Source: Cellulosimicrobium cellulans (GTDB taxonomy: Bacteria > Actinomycetota > Actinomycetes > Actinomycetales > Cellulomonadaceae). From it: a stretch of 64,000 nucleotides of DNA. The position numbers and the translations under genes are program-made. The notes under the pieces were generated by a model, which did no database searches, was not told the origin of the DNA, and saw only the letters and a program-made list of their open reading frames with translations. Below, piece by piece: positions 44,460-53,712 of the stretch. Every line of letters starts with the position of its first letter. Positions within the stretch are counted from its first letter, which is position 1. The stretch covers positions 4,402,001 through 4,466,000 of the forward strand of contig NZ_JAFBCN010000001.1 of assembly GCF_016907755.1 (NCBI RefSeq), in the 5' to 3' direction.

Positions 44460-45262
44460 TGACCACCCTCGAGTTCTCCCACGTCAGCAAGAAGTACCGG
44501 GTCCGTGGCTCCGGCGACCTGCTCGCGCTCGACGACGTCAGCTTCACGCTCACCTCGGGGCGCACCATCGCGCTCGTCGGGCAGAGCGGCAGCGGCAAGT
44601 CGACGATCGCGAAGATCCTCACGCAGCTCGAGCGCGCCACGTCCGGCGAGATCCTGCTCGACGGCGCCCCCATCCCCCGCCGGGGACGGGCCCTGCGCCG
44701 CTACCGGCAGCAGGTCCGCATGGTCTTCCAGGACCCGTTCGCGTCGCTCAACCCGTACCACACGATCCGCCACCACCTCGAGCGCCCGTTGCGCCTCGAC
44801 CACGTGGTCCCGAAGGACGAGGTCGACGCCGAGGTGCACCGCCTCCTCGACCGCGTCCACCTGGACGGCGGGGTCGTGGAACGCCGCCCGCACGAGCTGT
44901 CCGGCGGACAGCGCCAGCGGGTCGCGATCGCGCGCGCCCTCGCGTCGCGGCCGTCGCTGCTCATCGCGGACGAGCCGGTCTCGATGCTCGACGTGTCGAT
45001 CCGCCTCGGCGTCCTCAACCTCCTCGCCGAGCTGCAGCGCGAGGCGAACCTCGGGGTCCTCTACATCACGCACGACCTGGCGACCGCGCGCCACTTCAGC
45101 GACGAGATCATGGTCCTGCACCACGGCAAGGTCGTGGAGCACGGCCCGGCCGACGACGTGATCCTCGAGCCCCAGCACCCCTACACCCGCGCGCTACGCG
45201 ATGCCTCGCCCAACCCGGAGGTCCACTTCTCCGGCACCGGCCCCGCATCGTCGAGGAGCTGA
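44459..45262 (+). CDS. Oligosaccharide/oligopeptide ABC ATPase (DppF-like)
   Basis: 267 aa. Walker A GQSGSGKSTIAKIL, signature LSGGQRQRVAIARAL, Walker B LLIADEPVSMLDV and H-loop YITHDLATARHFS. It is the second ATP-binding subunit of the importer. The C-terminus is shorter than in most DppF proteins. Start by the TGATG overlap with the first ATPase gene. Confidence 0.94.
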   Translation: MTTLEFSHVSKKYRVRGSGDLLALDDVSFTLTSGRTIALVGQSGSGKSTIAKILTQLERATSGEILLDGAPIPRRGRALRRYRQQVRMVFQDPFASLNPYHTIRHHLERPLRLDHVVPKDEVDAEVHRLLDRVHLDGGVVERRPHELSGGQRQRVAIARALASRPSLLIADEPVSMLDVSIRLGVLNLLAELQREANLGVLYITHDLATARHFSDEIMVLHHGKVVEHGPADDVILEPQHPYTRALRDASPNPEVHFSGTGPASSRS

Positions 45263-45267
45263 TCCCG

Positions 45268-46251
45268 TTGCGATTCTTCGCCCGACGCACCGCCTTCTAC
45301 CTGTTCACCGCCTGGGCGGCGATCACGATCAACTTCTTCCTGCCCCGCATGATGAAGGGCGACCCGGTCTCCGCGTACCTCGCGAAGAACCAGGGGAAGA
45401 TCAGCCCCGAGGCAGCCGAGTCGCTGCGCACCCTCTTCGGGCTCGACGACGGCCGGTCGCTCTTCCAGCAGTACATCGACTACTGGGGCCTCATGCTCAG
45501 CGGCGACCTCGGCCGGTCGTTCTCCAAGGGCCTCGCCCCCGTCGGCGACGTGATCGCCGCCGCCCTGCCGTGGACGCTCGGGCTCGTCGGCATCGCCACG
45601 ATCCTCAGCTTCTTCCTCGGCAGCGGCCTCGGCGCGGTCATCGGCTGGCGCCGCGGGAGCAAGGCCGACGCGATCGTGCCCATCTCGACGTTCTTCTCGA
45701 CCGTCCCGTACTTCTGGATGGGCCTCATCGCCATCGCGGTCTTCTCGAGCATGCTCGGCTGGTTCCCGGCGTCCCACGCGTACAGCAAGGGCGCGTCGCC
45801 CGAGTGGTCGTGGGAGTTCGCCTGGGACGTGATCCAGCACGGGACGCTGCCCGCGCTGACCATCGTCGTCGCGTCGCTCGGCGGCTGGGTCCTCGGGATG
45901 CGGAACATGATGATCACCGTCCTCGACGAGGACTACGTGACGGTCGCGCAGGCCAAGGGCCTCCCGCCCCGCAAGGTGCTCACGCGCTACGCGTCGCGCA
46001 ACGCGGTGCTGCCGCAGCTGTCGAGCTTCGCGCTGTCGCTCGGCTTCATCGTCGGCGGCACGCTCGTCATGGAGCTCGTCTTCTCCTACCCCGGGGTGGG
46101 CAAGCTGCTGCTCGACGCCACCAACGCGAAGGACTACCCGCTGATGCAGGGACTCTTCCTCGTCATCACGCTCTCGGTCCTCGTCGCGAACATCCTGGCG
46201 GACGTCGCCTACGCCGCCCTCGACCCGCGCACGCGTCAGACGGAGGCCTGA
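45268..46251 (+). CDS. Oligosaccharide/oligopeptide ABC permease (DppB-like)
   Basis: 327 aa, six membrane helices. It starts MRFFARRTAFYLFTAWAAITINFFLPR, and the binding-protein-dependent loop (EAA) is EDYVTVAQAKGLPPRKVLTRYASRNAVLP. It starts with TTG at 45268, the only TTG start I support in the window; GGAG lies 9 nt upstream and the conserved N-terminus begins there. Confidence 0.93.
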   Translation: MRFFARRTAFYLFTAWAAITINFFLPRMMKGDPVSAYLAKNQGKISPEAAESLRTLFGLDDGRSLFQQYIDYWGLMLSGDLGRSFSKGLAPVGDVIAAALPWTLGLVGIATILSFFLGSGLGAVIGWRRGSKADAIVPISTFFSTVPYFWMGLIAIAVFSSMLGWFPASHAYSKGASPEWSWEFAWDVIQHGTLPALTIVVASLGGWVLGMRNMMITVLDEDYVTVAQAKGLPPRKVLTRYASRNAVLPQLSSFALSLGFIVGGTLVMELVFSYPGVGKLLLDATNAKDYPLMQGLFLVITLSVLVANILADVAYAALDPRTRQTEA

Positions 46252-46254
46252 GCC

Positions 46255-47427
<1,173 letters not shown>

Positions 47428-47443
47428 CGTCTCCGCACAGACA

Positions 47444-47472
47444 GGTGAGGGGCCGTACCACGGCCCCTCACC
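47444..47472 (+). terminator. Terminator of the glucosidase/ABC operon
   Basis: GGTGAGGGGCCGT and ACGGCCCCTCACC form a perfect 13-bp stem with a 3-nt loop, 16 nt after the last stop codon. Confidence 0.85.
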
Positions 47473-47477
47473 GGCAG

Positions 47478-47551
47478 ACGGTCCCGGCACGGGACGCCGT
47501 CCGCGCCACGCCCCTGGCGCGGACGGCCCACCTCCACCGTGCCGGGACCGT
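47478..47551 (-). terminator. Nested double hairpin after the ABC-2 exporter operon
   Basis: An outer 15-bp perfect stem (ACGGTCCCGGCACGG with CCGTGCCGGGACCGT) encloses an inner 13-bp perfect stem (GCCGTCCGCGCCA with TGGCGCGGACGGC, loop CGCCCC). The connecting single strands are 3 and 9 nt. It begins 13 nt after the minus-strand exporter stop and abuts the opposite operon's terminator. Confidence 0.82.
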
Positions 47552-47564
47552 TCGCGTCCCCGGG

Positions 47565-48329
47565 TCAGCTCAGCTTGCGCCGGTAGATCGCGACGGCCCA
47601 CGCGTAGGCGACGACCAGGATGCCGACGAGCCACGCGAGCGCGACCCAGATGTCGGAGCCGACCGGCTGCCCACCGAACAGCGCGCGCAGCGTGTTCACG
47701 ATCGCGGTGACGGGCTGGTTCTCGGCGAACCAGGCGACGGGGGCGGGCATGGTCTCCGTGGGGACGAACGCGGAGCTGATGAACGGCAGGAAGATCAGGG
47801 GGTAGCTGAACGCCGAGGCGCCGTCCACCGTCTTCGCCGAGAGACCCGCGACGACCGCGAGCCACGTCAGCGCGAGCGTGAACAGGACGAGGATGCCGAG
47901 CACGGCGAGCCACGCACCCACCGACGCCCCGGTACGGAACCCCATGAGGAGCGCGACGCCGACGACGATCGTCACCGAGACGAGGTTCGCGACGAGCGAC
48001 GTGAGCACGTGCGCCCACAAGACGCTGGACCGCGCGACGGGCATCGACTGGAAGCGCTCGAAGATACCGCCCTGCAGGTCGAGGAACAGCCGGTACGACG
48101 TGTACGCGACGCCCGACGCGACGGTGATGAGCAGGATGCCGGGCAGCATGTAGTCGATGTACGACCCGGCGGCGCCGGTGTCGATCGCGCCGCCGAGGAC
48201 GTAGACGAACAGCAGCATGAGCGCGATCGGGGTGACGGCGGTCGTGATGATCGTGTCCGGGCTGCGCAGGATGTGGCGCAGCGAGCGGCCGGTCAGGACA
48301 CGGGTGTCGGCCAGGGCGTGCGTGGTCAT
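47565..48329 (-). CDS. ABC-2 exporter permease, DrrB-like
   Basis: 254 aa with six membrane helices. RSLRHILRSPDTIITTAVTPIALMLLFVYVLGGAID opens the fold, and the central GGIFERFQSMPVARSSVLWAHVL and FLPFISSAFVPTETMPAPVAWFAENQPVT are typical of daunorubicin-type exporters. It overlaps the ATPase gene by 4 nt (ATGA). Last gene of the RHH/DUF4097/ABC operon. The exported compound is unknown. Confidence 0.92.
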   Translation of the reverse strand: MTTHALADTRVLTGRSLRHILRSPDTIITTAVTPIALMLLFVYVLGGAIDTGAAGSYIDYMLPGILLITVASGVAYTSYRLFLDLQGGIFERFQSMPVARSSVLWAHVLTSLVANLVSVTIVVGVALLMGFRTGASVGAWLAVLGILVLFTLALTWLAVVAGLSAKTVDGASAFSYPLIFLPFISSAFVPTETMPAPVAWFAENQPVTAIVNTLRALFGGQPVGSDIWVALAWLVGILVVAYAWAVAIYRRKLS

Positions 48330-49156
48330 CGGAGCTCCTCTCCGGCGGGCTGGGTGCCCTCGGCGGTCGTCGGGGTCGCGGGGTGCTCGCCGGTGTCGCC
48401 GACGAGGGTGAGGAACACGTCCTCCAGGGACGGCTGCTTCTCGACGTACTCGACCTGCGCGGGCGGCAGGAGCGCCTTGAGCTCGGCCAGGGTGCCGTTC
48501 TGGATGATGGTGCCGCGGTGCAGGATCGCGATCCGGTCCGCGAGCTGCTCGGCCTCGTCGAGGTACTGCGTCGTGAGCAGGACGGTCGTGCCGCCCTGGG
48601 CGAGCTGGCGCACCGTGGCCCAGACCTCGATGCGGGCCTGGGGGTCCAGGCCGGTCGTCGGCTCGTCGAGGAAGATGACCGGCGGGTCGCCGATCAGGCT
48701 CATCGCGATGTCGAGACGACGGCGCATGCCGCCCGAGTACGTCCCCGCCCGGCGCGAGCCCGCGTCGGTCAGGGAGAAGCGGGCGAGGAGGTCGTCCGCG
48801 ACCTGGGCGGGGTTCTTCAGGTGACGCAGGCGCGCGACGAGCACGAGGTTCTCGCGCCCGGTGAGGACCTCGTCGACCGCGGCGAACTGCCCGGTCAGGG
48901 AGATCGACTCCCGGACCTGCCCCGGCTCGTCGACGACGTCGTGCCCGTGGACGCTCGCGCTCCCCGCGTCGGGCTTGAGGAGCGTCGACAGGATCCGCAC
49001 GAGCGTCGTCTTGCCCGCCCCGTTGGACCCCAGCAGCGCGAAGATGCTCCCGGGGGTCACGTCCAGGTCGACCCCTCGCAGCACGCGCAGGTCGCCGAAC
49101 GACTTCTCGATGCCTCGTACCCGCACGGCGGGCGCGAGGGACTGGTCGACAGACAT
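48326..49156 (-). CDS. ABC exporter ATPase, DrrA-like
   Basis: 276 aa. Walker A GSNGAGKTTLVRIL, signature YSGGMRRRLDIAMSL, Walker B PVIFLDEPTTGLDP, and the H-loop is degenerate with Gln in place of His (LLTTQYLDEAE), as in many DrrA proteins. The C-terminal PSLEDVFLTLVGDTGEHP matches the DrrA regulatory tail. It starts 30 nt after the DUF4097 gene. Confidence 0.94.
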   Translation of the reverse strand: MSVDQSLAPAVRVRGIEKSFGDLRVLRGVDLDVTPGSIFALLGSNGAGKTTLVRILSTLLKPDAGSASVHGHDVVDEPGQVRESISLTGQFAAVDEVLTGRENLVLVARLRHLKNPAQVADDLLARFSLTDAGSRRAGTYSGGMRRRLDIAMSLIGDPPVIFLDEPTTGLDPQARIEVWATVRQLAQGGTTVLLTTQYLDEAEQLADRIAILHRGTIIQNGTLAELKALLPPAQVEYVEKQPSLEDVFLTLVGDTGEHPATPTTAEGTQPAGEELR

Positions 49157-49186
49157 GTCCAGGTCTCCGTCTCTCTCAGGTGTGGT

Positions 49187-50029
49187 TCAGGGCCGGCGGA
49201 CGACGACGTCGCCGAAGCCGGTGCTGGCGTGGATCTCCGCGGTGGCCTCGTCCTCGACGGGCCCCTCGGTCGGGGTCAGGTGGTTGCGGACGCTGCCGTG
49301 CTCGGAGCTCGCGTCGAGGAACGCGGCCGTGCCCTCCGGCACGCCCACGTCGATCGAGCCGAACGACGTGCTGAGGGTGACGCTGCCGGACTCCAGGCGG
49401 TCGACCCGGATGCCGCCGTGCGCGGACTTCGCGGTGAGGGTGCCGAGCACCCGGGTCACGGCGATCTCGCCGTGCGCGCCCTGCACGGCGAGCGTGCCCG
49501 TGACGGCGCCGACCGTCGTCGTGCCGTTGCTGGCCTTGATCGTGCCGTCGCCGGCGATCTCGCCGATCCGCACGGAGCCCGCGCTGACCTTGACGTCGGC
49601 GGTGCCCGCGACGCGACCGACGACGACCGAGCCTGCCGAGGCCTTGAGGTCCAGCCGCTCGACGTCCTCGAGCCGGACGTCGGCGACGGAGAGCGTCATG
49701 TCGACGGCCCCGAGCGAGCCCTCGGTGTAGAGGGTGCCCGCCTTGCCGCGCAGGTCGGAGCCGGCGGGGAGCTCGACGGTGATGTCGGCGGTCCCGGCCG
49801 CGAACGGCAGGACGAACTGCTTCCACGACCCGGGGTACAAGATCGTGACGGCGTCCCCGTCGCGGTCGACCCGGACGTCCTGGGCGGCGCGGACGCTGCC
49901 CGACTTCGTGGGGTCCGTGGGCAGGACCGTGACGACGACGTCGTCACGGTCTCCGGCGACGACGTGCAGGTTGGCGAAGGGCACGTCCACGACGACCGGG
50001 ACGGGCTGGGAGGCGGGGAAAGTGGGCAT
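49187..50029 (-). CDS. DUF4097 beta-repeat protein
   Basis: 280 aa without signal peptide or membrane helix. From about residue 95 to 250 it consists of repeated beta-strand units with SAGSV, SAHGGI, SSEHGSV and STGFGDV turns, the pattern of the DUF4097 solenoid. It lies between the RHH regulator and a DrrAB-type exporter. The sequence does not give a function; DUF4097 proteins often accompany membrane stress or export operons. Start at the ATG with GGAG about 5 nt upstream. Confidence 0.82.
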   Translation of the reverse strand: MPTFPASQPVPVVVDVPFANLHVVAGDRDDVVVTVLPTDPTKSGSVRAAQDVRVDRDGDAVTILYPGSWKQFVLPFAAGTADITVELPAGSDLRGKAGTLYTEGSLGAVDMTLSVADVRLEDVERLDLKASAGSVVVGRVAGTADVKVSAGSVRIGEIAGDGTIKASNGTTTVGAVTGTLAVQGAHGEIAVTRVLGTLTAKSAHGGIRVDRLESGSVTLSTSFGSIDVGVPEGTAAFLDASSEHGSVRNHLTPTEGPVEDEATAEIHASTGFGDVVVRRP

Positions 50030-50103
50030 GACGGAGCTCCAACGGTGGTGTCGGTGTGGTGTCAGCGGGTGGTGGGAGGGGCGGGCGGGCGGACCGGAGA
50101 GGG

Positions 50104-50658
50104 TCAGCGCACCCAGCCGGTGACGCGGGCGGAGCCGCGCGGCTGCGGACGGGCCTGCGCGGCCGGGCGTCCGGTGGACTGCTCGAGCGCGGCGGCGACC
50201 GCGCGGACGAGCCAGGTGTTGACGGAGACGCCGTCGCGGGCGGCGGCGGTCTCGGCCTGCGTCTTGAGGTGGTCGGGCAGGCGCAGGGTCGTGCGGGTCG
50301 TGGCGCCGGACTCGACGTCTGTCGACCCGGCGACGAGCGGCGCGGCGGGTGTCGCCGCGGACGCCGGAGCGACGCCGTACGCAGGCTCACCAGGAGCGGT
50401 GGGCGGGGCCGCGGCGGCGGGTGCGGCGACGACGAACTCCGGGGCACCGCCCCGCAGCCGTACGTCGACCGACCCGGGGGCGAGCTCTGCGGAGATCTCC
50501 CCGGCCGCGGCCGAGAGCGCGTCCAGGAGGACGAGCCGCACGGCCGCGTCGAGGGGCGCGGTCAGTCGCTCGGCGAGCAGACGGCCGTCGTCCCCCGCGG
50601 CGTCCGCGGCAGCGGCGAGGCGGGTCTGGAGGTCGTCGACGTACGGGGTGAGGTCCAT
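50104..50658 (-). CDS. Ribbon-helix-helix (CopG/HicB-like) regulator
   Basis: 184 aa. The DNA-binding domain is near the C-terminus: TTRTTLRLPDHLKTQAETAA and RDGVSVNTWLVRAVAAALEQ form one ribbon-helix-helix unit (about residues 118-160). The N-terminal 70 residues are helical and the centre is Ala/Pro linker. As first gene of the operon, and with five TGGTGTCA-like half-sites before it, it is most simply an autorepressor controlling the DUF4097 and exporter genes. There is no adjacent toxin gene. Confidence 0.82.
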   Translation of the reverse strand: MDLTPYVDDLQTRLAAAADAAGDDGRLLAERLTAPLDAAVRLVLLDALSAAAGEISAELAPGSVDVRLRGGAPEFVVAAPAAAAPPTAPGEPAYGVAPASAATPAAPLVAGSTDVESGATTRTTLRLPDHLKTQAETAAARDGVSVNTWLVRAVAAALEQSTGRPAAQARPQPRGSARVTGWVR

Positions 50659-50668
50659 GACGCCATCA

Positions 50669-50730
50669 TGGCACCACTCGTGGTGTCATCGCAACCCCTG
50701 GTGACAACATTTCGACACCACGTGACACCA
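50669..50730. promoter_or_regulatory. Cluster of five half-sites for the RHH regulator
   Basis: TGGTGTCA or its complement occurs in exact or near-exact form at 50669-50676 (TGGCACCA), 50681-50688 (TGGTGTCA), 50699-50706 (TGGTGACA), 50713-50720 (CGACACCA) and 50723-50730 (TGACACCA). Mixed orientation in 62 bp just upstream of the gene is typical of cooperative ribbon-helix-helix binding. Confidence 0.72.
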
Positions 50731-50759
50731 GATGTGCTTCCGCGCTGGTCAGGGCCCCG

Positions 50760-51575
50760 TCAGGTGCTCAGGTCGGCGATGACGTCGTAGCCGAGCTTGA
50801 GGATGAGCGCCCCGACCACGACGACGAACACGACGCGGACGAACGCGCTGCCCTTGGCCACCGCCATGCGCGCCCCGACGTACGCCCCGAGCAGGTTCGC
50901 CGCACCCATGAGCAGGCCCAGCCCCCACAGCACCGCGCCGTAGGGGACGAAGAAGATCAGCGCGCCCGCGTTCGTCGCGAAGTTCGCGATCTTCGCGAGC
51001 GCCGACGCCGGCAGGAACGCGTACCCGAGGATGCTCACGAGCGCGATGACGAAGAACGTCCCCGTGCCCGGACCGAGCAGGCCGTCGTACGTGCCGATGA
51101 CGAGGCCGATCCCGGCCGCGGCCCAGCGGTGGCCGTTGCCCTCCCAGCGCAGGTTCGTCGTGTGCCCCAGCTTCGGCTTCGCGATCGTGTAGGCCGCGAC
51201 CCCGACGAGCACCACGAGGATGATCGGCTTGAACAGCTCGGCGGGGATGCGCGACGCGAGAGCGGCACCGCCGATCGCGCCCACCAGCGCCGCGAGCGCC
51301 ATCGGCCCCGCCGTCCGCAGGTCGGGACCGACCCGCCGGTAGTACGTCGCGGCGCTCACCGACGTGCCCATGATGCTCGCGAGCTTGTTCGTCGCGAGCG
51401 CCTGGACCGGGCTGATGCCGGGCACGAGGAGCAGCGCGGGCAGCTGGACCAGACCGCCTCCGCCGACGACGGCGTCGATCCACCCCGCCGTGAGGGCGGC
51501 GAGCACGAGCAGGAGGACGGTCAGGCCGTCGATCTCGAGCCCGCCGGAGACCGGGAGGGAGAAGGCGGGCAGCAC
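50760..51575 (-). CDS. TauE/SafE (TSUP) family permease
   Basis: 271 aa, about eight membrane helices in two halves: AALTAGWIDAVVGGGGLVQLPALL opens the first, and GIGLVIGTYDGLLGPGTGTFF the second. It is a sulphite/organosulphonate-type anion permease, only distantly similar to the other TSUP protein in this window. The GTG at 51575 lies directly after AGGGA; a TACCAC 6 nt further up could make it leaderless. Start moderately certain. Confidence 0.9.
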   Translation of the reverse strand: MLPAFSLPVSGGLEIDGLTVLLLVLAALTAGWIDAVVGGGGLVQLPALLLVPGISPVQALATNKLASIMGTSVSAATYYRRVGPDLRTAGPMALAALVGAIGGAALASRIPAELFKPIILVVLVGVAAYTIAKPKLGHTTNLRWEGNGHRWAAAGIGLVIGTYDGLLGPGTGTFFVIALVSILGYAFLPASALAKIANFATNAGALIFFVPYGAVLWGLGLLMGAANLLGAYVGARMAVAKGSAFVRVVFVVVVGALILKLGYDVIADLST

Positions 51576-51690
51576 TCCCTAGTGGTACCACAGCGCCTCG
51601 GTCGCGGCGGTCCTGCGTCCCGGCTGTGGGTATCCGGTGGAGCGTTCAGGAGGTTCCGCGCAGGTCGTCCCGCGGGCCGCGGCACGGGTC

Positions 51691-51696
51691 TACGTT
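51691..51696 (+). promoter_or_regulatory. -10 box of the ferritin-like/SRPBCC operon
   Basis: TACGTT with 7 nt to the ATG at 51704, giving a leaderless transcript. Confidence 0.55.
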
Positions 51697-51703
51697 TCCG
51701 GCC

Positions 51704-52564
51704 ATGACGAGCGACGACGCGCGTACCGGCACCACCCCGGCCACCGGAGAGGGCTCGCCCCCGGCGTTCACCGTCTGGGTCGACCACTACGTCTCGAACC
51801 GGGCCACCCAGCTCGCGACGGAGGCCACGATCGACTGGGACGCCCCGTGCACCCTCCCCCCGGACGTCCGCGCGGCGTTCGTCCGGTCGTTCCAGCGCTT
51901 CGAGCTCGGCGAGGACGGCGACGGCGCGCGGCTGCTCGCCAAGGCCCGGCGCGCCGGGGACCCGGTGTACGTCGACGCGCTCGAGCGCCTCGTCGTCGAG
52001 GAGCAGCGGCACTCGGCGCTGTTCCGCCGCGGGCTGGCGCACCTCGGGGCGCCCAGGCTCGACGCGCACTGGTCGGACGCGGCGTTCACCGCCCTGCGGC
52101 GCCTGCTCGGCCTGCGGACCGAGATCGCGCTCTTCCTCGTGGCCGAGTCCGTCGCGATGGGCTACTTCACGGCCCTGGCGAGCGCAGCACCCGACCCGGT
52201 GCTCCGTGGTGTCGGCCGTCGGATCGCCTCCGACGAGGTCCACCACCTCCGCTTCCAGATCGACCGGCTCCGGGAGGGCTTCGCGGGCACCCTGCGTCCG
52301 GTGCGCGCCCTCGTCGGCGCCGCGTGGGGCGTGGTGGCCCTGGGCGCGGCGACCGTCCTGGTCGTGGACCATGCGGGGGCGCTGCGCGCGTGCGGCCTGC
52401 GGCCCGCGCGGGCGTGGGTCGACGCCGTCCGACGGTTCCGGGCGAGCGCCCGGCTCGCCCTGGGCGACGACGGGGCCGGGATGCTCGGACCGGCGTCGGC
52501 GGACGACGTCGCGCGGAGCGCACCGGCCTTCCCCGTGGCCGGGGACCTGCCTACGCTGCTGTGA
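51704..52564 (+). CDS. Ferritin-like (probable diiron) protein
   Basis: 286 aa, all-helical. Two pairs of metal-ligand motifs can be seen: E-RLVVEEQRHS (ExxH, about residue 94) and RIASDEVHHLRF (DExxH, about residue 175), with EIALFLVAESVAMGY between them. The spacing fits a diiron carboxylate four-helix bundle such as an N-oxygenase or desaturase relative. A hydrophobic stretch near the C-terminus (VVALGAATVLVV) could attach it to the membrane. It overlaps the SRPBCC gene by one base. The reaction is unknown. Confidence 0.72.
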   Translation: MTSDDARTGTTPATGEGSPPAFTVWVDHYVSNRATQLATEATIDWDAPCTLPPDVRAAFVRSFQRFELGEDGDGARLLAKARRAGDPVYVDALERLVVEEQRHSALFRRGLAHLGAPRLDAHWSDAAFTALRRLLGLRTEIALFLVAESVAMGYFTALASAAPDPVLRGVGRRIASDEVHHLRFQIDRLREGFAGTLRPVRALVGAAWGVVALGAATVLVVDHAGALRACGLRPARAWVDAVRRFRASARLALGDDGAGMLGPASADDVARSAPAFPVAGDLPTLL

Positions 52565-53088
52565 TGACCGAGACGACCGAGAACCCCGAGGTGCAGCCGA
52601 CCGGTTCCGTCGTGCGCGACGACGACGGCCGGTGGATCGTGCTGCGCCGGACCTTCGCCGCACCCGTCGCGGACGTCTGGGCGAGCCTCACCGAGCCGGC
52701 AGGGCTCGAGCCCTGGATCGGCACGTGGGACGGTGACCCGACCACGGGCAGCGTCCGCTTCGTCATGACCGCCGAGGGCGCGACGGAGGGCGACGAGTGC
52801 CGGGTCCTGCGCTGCGACCCGCCGCACCGGCTCGTGGTCGAGACCGCCGTCGGCGAGACGTCGTGGCACCTGGAGATCGACCTGGCCGACGACGGCGGCA
52901 CCACCGCCCTCGCGTTCCGGCAGGCGCTGGGCCCGGACGAGGACGCCGGGTCGATCGGGCCCGGGTGGGAGTACTACCTCGACCGCCTGGCCGCCGCGCG
53001 CGCCGGGCGCGACCCCGCCGCGGTGGAGTGGGACAGCTACTACCCCGCCCTCGCGGCGCACTACGGCGCGACGAGCGCGACGGACTGA
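52564..53088 (+). CDS. SRPBCC / AHSA1-family protein
   Basis: 174 aa START-like fold: WIVLRRTFAAPVADVWASLTEPAGLEPWIG, then strands RLVVETAVGETSWHLEIDL and the long C-terminal helix GPGWEYYLDRLAAARAG. Members bind hydrophobic ligands or are Aha1-like. Its ATG shares one base with the preceding stop (TGATG), so it is made together with the diiron-like protein and may present or bind its substrate (inference). Confidence 0.88.
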   Translation: MTETTENPEVQPTGSVVRDDDGRWIVLRRTFAAPVADVWASLTEPAGLEPWIGTWDGDPTTGSVRFVMTAEGATEGDECRVLRCDPPHRLVVETAVGETSWHLEIDLADDGGTTALAFRQALGPDEDAGSIGPGWEYYLDRLAAARAGRDPAAVEWDSYYPALAAHYGATSATD

Positions 53089-53127
53089 CGGACGGCCCGG
53101 CCGGCCCGCGGCGCCGGCCCGTGCGCC

Positions 53128-53697
53128 TCAGGACTGGAGGGCGTCGTACTCCGCCTCGGCCGCGACGTCGTCCTCGACGTCGAGGCGCAGGTGCGCGAGC
53201 GCGAGCTGCAGCACGCGCAGCGCGCTCGCGGCGCGCTCCCCCCAGAGCGACACGTAGGAGAACTGCCACCACCACAGGCCCTCGAGCTCGCGGGCGCCGT
53301 CGTAGTGCTGGAGTCCCTTCGCGAGGCACTCGGCGACGCACGCGAGGTCTCCCGAGAGGGACGCGGCCCCGACCTCGGCGCCCACGAGCGGGTCGGTGAT
53401 CTCGGCATAGTCGTCGAACCCGTCGAAGAGCTGGGAGAGCGCGGTCCGCAGCGGGTCCACGTCGGTGTCGCGGCCGGCGTCGGGCTCGAAGCGCTCGACC
53501 GGGACGACGTCGCCCATCGCCCCGAGGCGCGCGCCCGCGGCGAGCGCGTCGGACAGCGCGAGCAGCAGCAGGGGCAGCACCGCCCCGGGTGCGGCCCCGG
53601 ACGCGACCTGCGTCGCCGTCGTGAGGAACGCGCGCGCCTGCGCGGCCATGCCCTCGGCGATCTCCCGCAGGGCGGGGTCGCTCTCGATCTCCCCCAT
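53128..53697 (-). CDS. DUF5063 family protein
   Basis: 189 aa helical cytoplasmic protein with DDYAEITDPLVGAEVGAASLSGDLACVAECLAKGL and WWWQFSYVSLWGERAASALRVLQ, the DUF5063 pattern. It follows recR in many actinobacteria, as here (15 nt). GAGAGG lies 8 nt before ATG 53697; GTG 53706 is an alternative. Function unknown, but the constant recR link suggests recombination or repair. Confidence 0.82.
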   Translation of the reverse strand: MGEIESDPALREIAEGMAAQARAFLTTATQVASGAAPGAVLPLLLLALSDALAAGARLGAMGDVVPVERFEPDAGRDTDVDPLRTALSQLFDGFDDYAEITDPLVGAEVGAASLSGDLACVAECLAKGLQHYDGARELEGLWWWQFSYVSLWGERAASALRVLQLALAHLRLDVEDDVAAEAEYDALQS

Positions 53698-53712
53698 GCT
53701 CGTCACCTCTCG

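Noticed and set aside
50104-50658. Toxin-antitoxin pair based on the ribbon-helix-helix protein
   Set aside because: No small toxin gene lies on either side; the operon continues with DUF4097 and exporter genes.
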